Part shown: positions 61,164 through 64,000 of the stretch, piece by piece
How positions within the stretch are numbered: the first letter of the stretch is position 1
Layout of the letters: each line of letters opens with the position of its first letter
Assembly (NCBI GenBank): GCA_949282555.1
Contig: CASDPK010000002.1
Span: 1 to 64,000, forward strand
Direction: 5' to 3'
Length of the DNA stretch: 64,000 nt
DNA from: an uncultured Lentisphaeraceae bacterium
GTDB lineage: Bacteria > Verrucomicrobiota > Kiritimatiellia > RFP12 > DVOR01
Translations under genes and position numbers: made by a program
Notes under the pieces: generated by a model
Databases searched by the model: none
Told to the model about the DNA's origin: nothing
The model's input: only the letters and a program-made list of their open reading frames with translations

Positions 61164-62956
61164 GGCGACGCTTCCCATTGCTGATGGGTGTGGGCCTCGT
61201 AGCCATCTGGCTCCAGGCACAGACACCCATCGCATGGGAGATGCTGAACCCTTCGTGTCCCGGTCTCGGCTCTGTGGCCGAGGCTGTGGCACAGGGTGAC
61301 GGCGACGCGGCCGAAGCCGCGTTGCTGGCCCATTTTCGCACCCGCCCCGACATTGTGGACGCATGGACAAAAGCCAAGAAGCGGATGCCTTCGGCATTTG
61401 AGCGAAAGGTGGCGGACGCCGCCTTGGGACACAGGTTCTATGTGCACGACAGCCAGCCCGAATGGCTGTTCTACGGCAACGACATCGACTGGGCGTTCTG
61501 GCCCGTGAAAGCCAACGAGCTTCGTTGGCAACTGCACCGCCACAAATGGTTTATGCCATTGCTCCGCGTGTGGGCCGCCACGGGTGACACGCGCTATTTC
61601 TCCGCTTGGAAGGAGCAGTGGGCGGACTGGCGGCGCAAAAATCCGTGGCCGATCACCTCCAAATCGGAGCGAGAGAATGCACGCTTTGCGTGGCGTCCGC
61701 TGGAGGTCAGTCACCGTTTGGACGACCTTCCGCGACAACTCGCGCTGGCCGTGCATGCGCCCGAGTTCACGGCCGCCGATCTCCGCGTGTTCCTCGCCGA
61801 CGTGATCCGCCACGGGAATGAGGTCTGGGAGAGACGCTCCGCAAAAGGCAACCATCTGCTCTTTGAAATGCAACGGTTGCTGGCGGCGGCCCAAGCCTTT
61901 CCGGAGTTGAACGTCTCCGCCCAATGGCAGACCAACGCCGTGCGCGTGTTGCGTGAGGAGTTGCGGAAGCAGGTTTATCCCGATGGCGTGCAATACGAGC
62001 TCGACCTTGGTTATCACCTCAGCGCCTACGCCCTCTTCCGCTCCGCCGCGGAAATGGCCCCCGCAGCCTTCACCGAGGAAGACCGTGCGAAGATCGGCCG
62101 TATGGCGGCCTTCGCCGACGATCTCTTTTTCCCGGATGGCGGACATCCCTACTTTGCCGACACCCACACCCTAGGCCCCAAACGCCGCCGACTCACGGAA
62201 GAGGCCAAAGCCCTTTTCCCAAAAGCGTTCGATCGCCCGGCGTTCGCCTCGCGCGCTTATCCCCATGGCGGATTTTACGTGTTGCGCGAAGGGACGCCCG
62301 AGACGGGCTCCATGGTCGTGCTCAAAGCCGGGCCGCCCGCGTTTTGGCACAATCAGCCCGACAACGGGACCTTCTCCTACTGGCATCGCGGGCGAGACTT
62401 CTTCCCCGACGCCGGGTCTTACGTCTACGGAGGCCCCGACACCGATGCGGCGCGAGCGACCTTCCGAGCCTCCAAGGTCCATTCGACCCTCACGTTGGAC
62501 GACAAGGACATTGCCCCCGGTTCTCAGTGTACCCATTGGGAGGTCCGCGAGGGAGGAGAGACAACGGTCTCGGTGAGCACCCCCGTCTATCCCGGGGTCA
62601 TCCATCAACGCTCCATGCGCTTGCGCCCAGGAGGTGTTTTGGAAGTTGAGGATCAGCTTTCCGGCGCACCGGAGGGATGCGTGAGGATTCGGTTCTGTCT
62701 CGCCCCCGGCGCCAATCCGATCCGCCTCCCCGACGGTTCTTGGCGCACACGTTTCCCGGATGGGAACAATATCCGCCTGCGGCCGTCGGATGCCGACTGG
62801 ACGGCCGAGTTGGAGCATGGCTGGCATTCGCGCACCTCCGGACAAAAGGAAGCCCGCCCCATCCTTCGATTCGAAAAGCGAACGTCCGGCGCACACCCTC
62901 TCAAACTGACCACCATCATTGAGCCCATCTCCGACAAAACGGAAGAAAACCCATGA
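61160..62956 (+). CDS. Heparinase II/III-family polysaccharide lyase
   Basis: A 598-residue exported protein with signal peptide (1-20). The N-terminal alpha/alpha toroid (ANELRWQLHRHKWFMPLLR, SKGNH-like AKGNHLLFEMQ, YPDGVQYELDLGYH with the expected catalytic Tyr/His) is followed by a C-terminal beta-sandwich (heparinase II/III domain, about 350-590: LKAGPPAFWHNQPDNGTFSY). This matches PL12-type heparan-sulfate lyases. Cleavage of a uronic-acid polysaccharide is likely; heparan specificity is not proven. It overlaps both neighbours by ATGA. Confidence 0.87.
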   Translation: MRRRFPLLMGVGLVAIWLQAQTPIAWEMLNPSCPGLGSVAEAVAQGDGDAAEAALLAHFRTRPDIVDAWTKAKKRMPSAFERKVADAALGHRFYVHDSQPEWLFYGNDIDWAFWPVKANELRWQLHRHKWFMPLLRVWAATGDTRYFSAWKEQWADWRRKNPWPITSKSERENARFAWRPLEVSHRLDDLPRQLALAVHAPEFTAADLRVFLADVIRHGNEVWERRSAKGNHLLFEMQRLLAAAQAFPELNVSAQWQTNAVRVLREELRKQVYPDGVQYELDLGYHLSAYALFRSAAEMAPAAFTEEDRAKIGRMAAFADDLFFPDGGHPYFADTHTLGPKRRRLTEEAKALFPKAFDRPAFASRAYPHGGFYVLREGTPETGSMVVLKAGPPAFWHNQPDNGTFSYWHRGRDFFPDAGSYVYGGPDTDAARATFRASKVHSTLTLDDKDIAPGSQCTHWEVREGGETTVSVSTPVYPGVIHQRSMRLRPGGVLEVEDQLSGAPEGCVRIRFCLAPGANPIRLPDGSWRTRFPDGNNIRLRPSDADWTAELEHGWHSRTSGQKEARPILRFEKRTSGAHPLKLTTIIEPISDKTEENP

Positions 62957-64000
62957 GACGACGTGAGTTCCTGAAACTTTCGGGCCTTTCGGCCATCGCC
63001 GCCGCCGTTCCCGGAATCTCGGCGGCCGCAACCGACGGGCCGCCCTTGATCCTCCTTGAGACCGAACGCTTCCCCGACAAGGGCGGATGGTCCGTGGATC
63101 AGCAGTTCATGGACATGATGGGTTCACCATTCCTGCTGGCCCATGGCATGGGGCATCCCGTCGCCGACGCAACCGCGCAAGCGCTCTTGCCGGAGGCCGG
63201 CGAATGGCACGTTTGGGTCCGCACGCGCAACTGGGCCGCGGAATGGACGCCCAAGGCCCCGGGCCGTTTCCAAGTCGCGCTGAATGGGAAGCCGTTGCCC
63301 ACCATCCTTGGCACAAACGGCAAGGGCTGGGGATGGCAAAAGGCCGGCAGCCTCGCGCTCCCCAAGGGGAAAGTCACGGTGACCCTGCACGACCTCACGG
63401 GTTTTGACGCCCGGTGCGACGCCATCATCCTCTCCCGCGCGGCTCATCCCGAACTCCCCAACACGGTGGAAACCCTTGACGCCTTCCGACGCAAACACGG
63501 CAGCATCCAAGCCCCCACGCAGACCGAGACTTACGACCTCGTCGTCATCGGCGCCGGCATTGCGGGCCTTTGCGCGGCCATCGCTTCGGCCCGTCTCGGG
63601 CTTCGCGTCGCGTTGGTCAACGACCGCGCACGCCTTGGCGGGTGCAACAGCTCCGAAATCCGCGTGCACCTCGGCGGACGCATCCTTGTCGGCCCCTATC
63701 CCAAGCTGGGCAGTGTCGTGGCCGAGATCGGCCCCGCCCGCGGAGGCAATGCGGCCCCGCCCGAACGCTACGAGGATGGCCGTAAGCTCGCGGTCGTTCA
63801 GGCAGAGCCGAAGCTCACGCTCCTCTCCCCTTATCGTCTGACCGCCGCCGCGGCCACGGATGGGCACATCGAAACCGTGACGGTCCGCCACACGGAAACA
63901 GGGGTGGAACGCCGCCTCAAGGCCCCGCGCTTCGTGGATGCCACGGGTGACGGCACGTTGGGCGCCTTGGCCGGCGCGGACTTCCGTTATGGACGGGAAA
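62953..64000 (+). CDS. FAD-dependent oxidoreductase with Tat-type signal (partial, cut by window end)
   Basis: The first 349 codons of a longer gene. A Tat-like signal (MRRREFLKLSGLSAIAAAVP) is followed by a roughly 160-residue beta-rich extension (AGEWHVWVRTRNW), then an FAD-binding Rossmann fold (DLVVIGAGIAGLCAAIASA, about 195-213) and GGCNSSEIRVHLGG. Exported FAD-dependent oxidoreductases of this type often accompany sulfatases and lyases in PVC bacteria; the substrate is unknown. It continues beyond 64000, so the C-terminus cannot be judged. The start overlaps the lyase stop by ATGA. Confidence 0.85.
   Translation, partial: MRRREFLKLSGLSAIAAAVPGISAAATDGPPLILLETERFPDKGGWSVDQQFMDMMGSPFLLAHGMGHPVADATAQALLPEAGEWHVWVRTRNWAAEWTPKAPGRFQVALNGKPLPTILGTNGKGWGWQKAGSLALPKGKVTVTLHDLTGFDARCDAIILSRAAHPELPNTVETLDAFRRKHGSIQAPTQTETYDLVVIGAGIAGLCAAIASARLGLRVALVNDRARLGGCNSSEIRVHLGGRILVGPYPKLGSVVAEIGPARGGNAAPPERYEDGRKLAVVQAEPKLTLLSPYRLTAAAATDGHIETVTVRHTETGVERRLKAPRFVDATGDGTLGALAGADFRYGRE

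Overview
The window reads as a GC-rich chromosome segment from the PVC superphylum, most likely a gut Kiritimatiellota or Verrucomicrobiota. This is inferred from several signs: a five-gene pilus-like operon laid out as in Akkermansia muciniphila Amuc_1098 to Amuc_1102, a PEP-CTERM protein, and many secreted glycan-active enzymes for mucin or glycosaminoglycan (GH20, GH29, GH110, PL8, PL12-type lyase, sulfatase). No marker RNA gene is present to fix the taxonomy. About 48 intact or window-truncated genes are called, plus one short leader ORF and one clear pseudogene. I found no tRNA, rRNA, CRISPR array or insertion sequence.

Layout. 0-5 kb: a BatA-like VWA membrane protein, a coiled-coil NYN nuclease-like protein and a KamA/EpmB radical SAM enzyme overlap head to tail, and converge on a XerC/D recombinase. 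5-11 kb (minus): GH20 hexosaminidase behind DsbD, a metallo-beta-lactamase-fold hydrolase, and a secreted C10-type cysteine protease. 11-14 kb (plus): SpoU methyltransferase, HydF, an unknown protein and SlyX. 14-20 kb (plus): a MATE exporter behind a structured leader with a leader peptide, a secreted EEP-fold nuclease/phosphatase, a Spx/ArsC-like protein, a NYN plus OST-HTH protein, and a Fic AMP-transferase with an operator-like promoter. 20-26 kb (minus): Gfo/Idh/MocA oxidoreductase and Nif3-like protein; gltX, rdgB and a large secreted protein. 26.6-34.4 kb (minus): the Amuc_1102-1101-1100-1099-1098-like operon, with a near-consensus promoter at one end and a UUCG terminator at the other. 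34.7-38.7 kb (minus): GH29 fucosidase, a small unknown membrane protein and a metallophosphoesterase. 39-45.7 kb (plus): a CBM9/TIM-barrel secreted protein, fabH-fabF-fabZ-fabV and a chloramphenicol acetyltransferase-like gene. 45.7-53.2 kb (minus): GH110-like galactosidase, then rph, an RlmI-like methyltransferase, a phosphohexomutase and a QueH-Gfo/Idh/MocA fusion. 53.4-64 kb (plus): a PEP-CTERM protein, a decayed sulfatase duplicate, and a tight operon of sulfatase, PL8 lyase, fucosidase, heparinase-type lyase and a FAD oxidoreductase cut by the window end.

How it fits together. The last 9 kb looks like one transcription unit for desulfating and depolymerising a sulfated, fucosylated polysaccharide. 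The fab genes give initiation, elongation, dehydration and a FabV-type reduction step of fatty acid synthesis. DsbD would supply reducing power for envelope disulfides. Many genes overlap by ATGA or TGATG, indicating translational coupling.

The most unusual features are a dispersed 22-bp palindrome-forming repeat family at five loci (one inside a coding region), the QueH-oxidoreductase fusion, an extended -10 motif TGCTAnnnT that sometimes sits 6-7 bases before the start codon (probable leaderless mRNAs), the structured MATE leader, a 21-bp motif shared upstream of two genes, and a shared C-terminal (F/Y)RLRLR tail on two secreted proteins.
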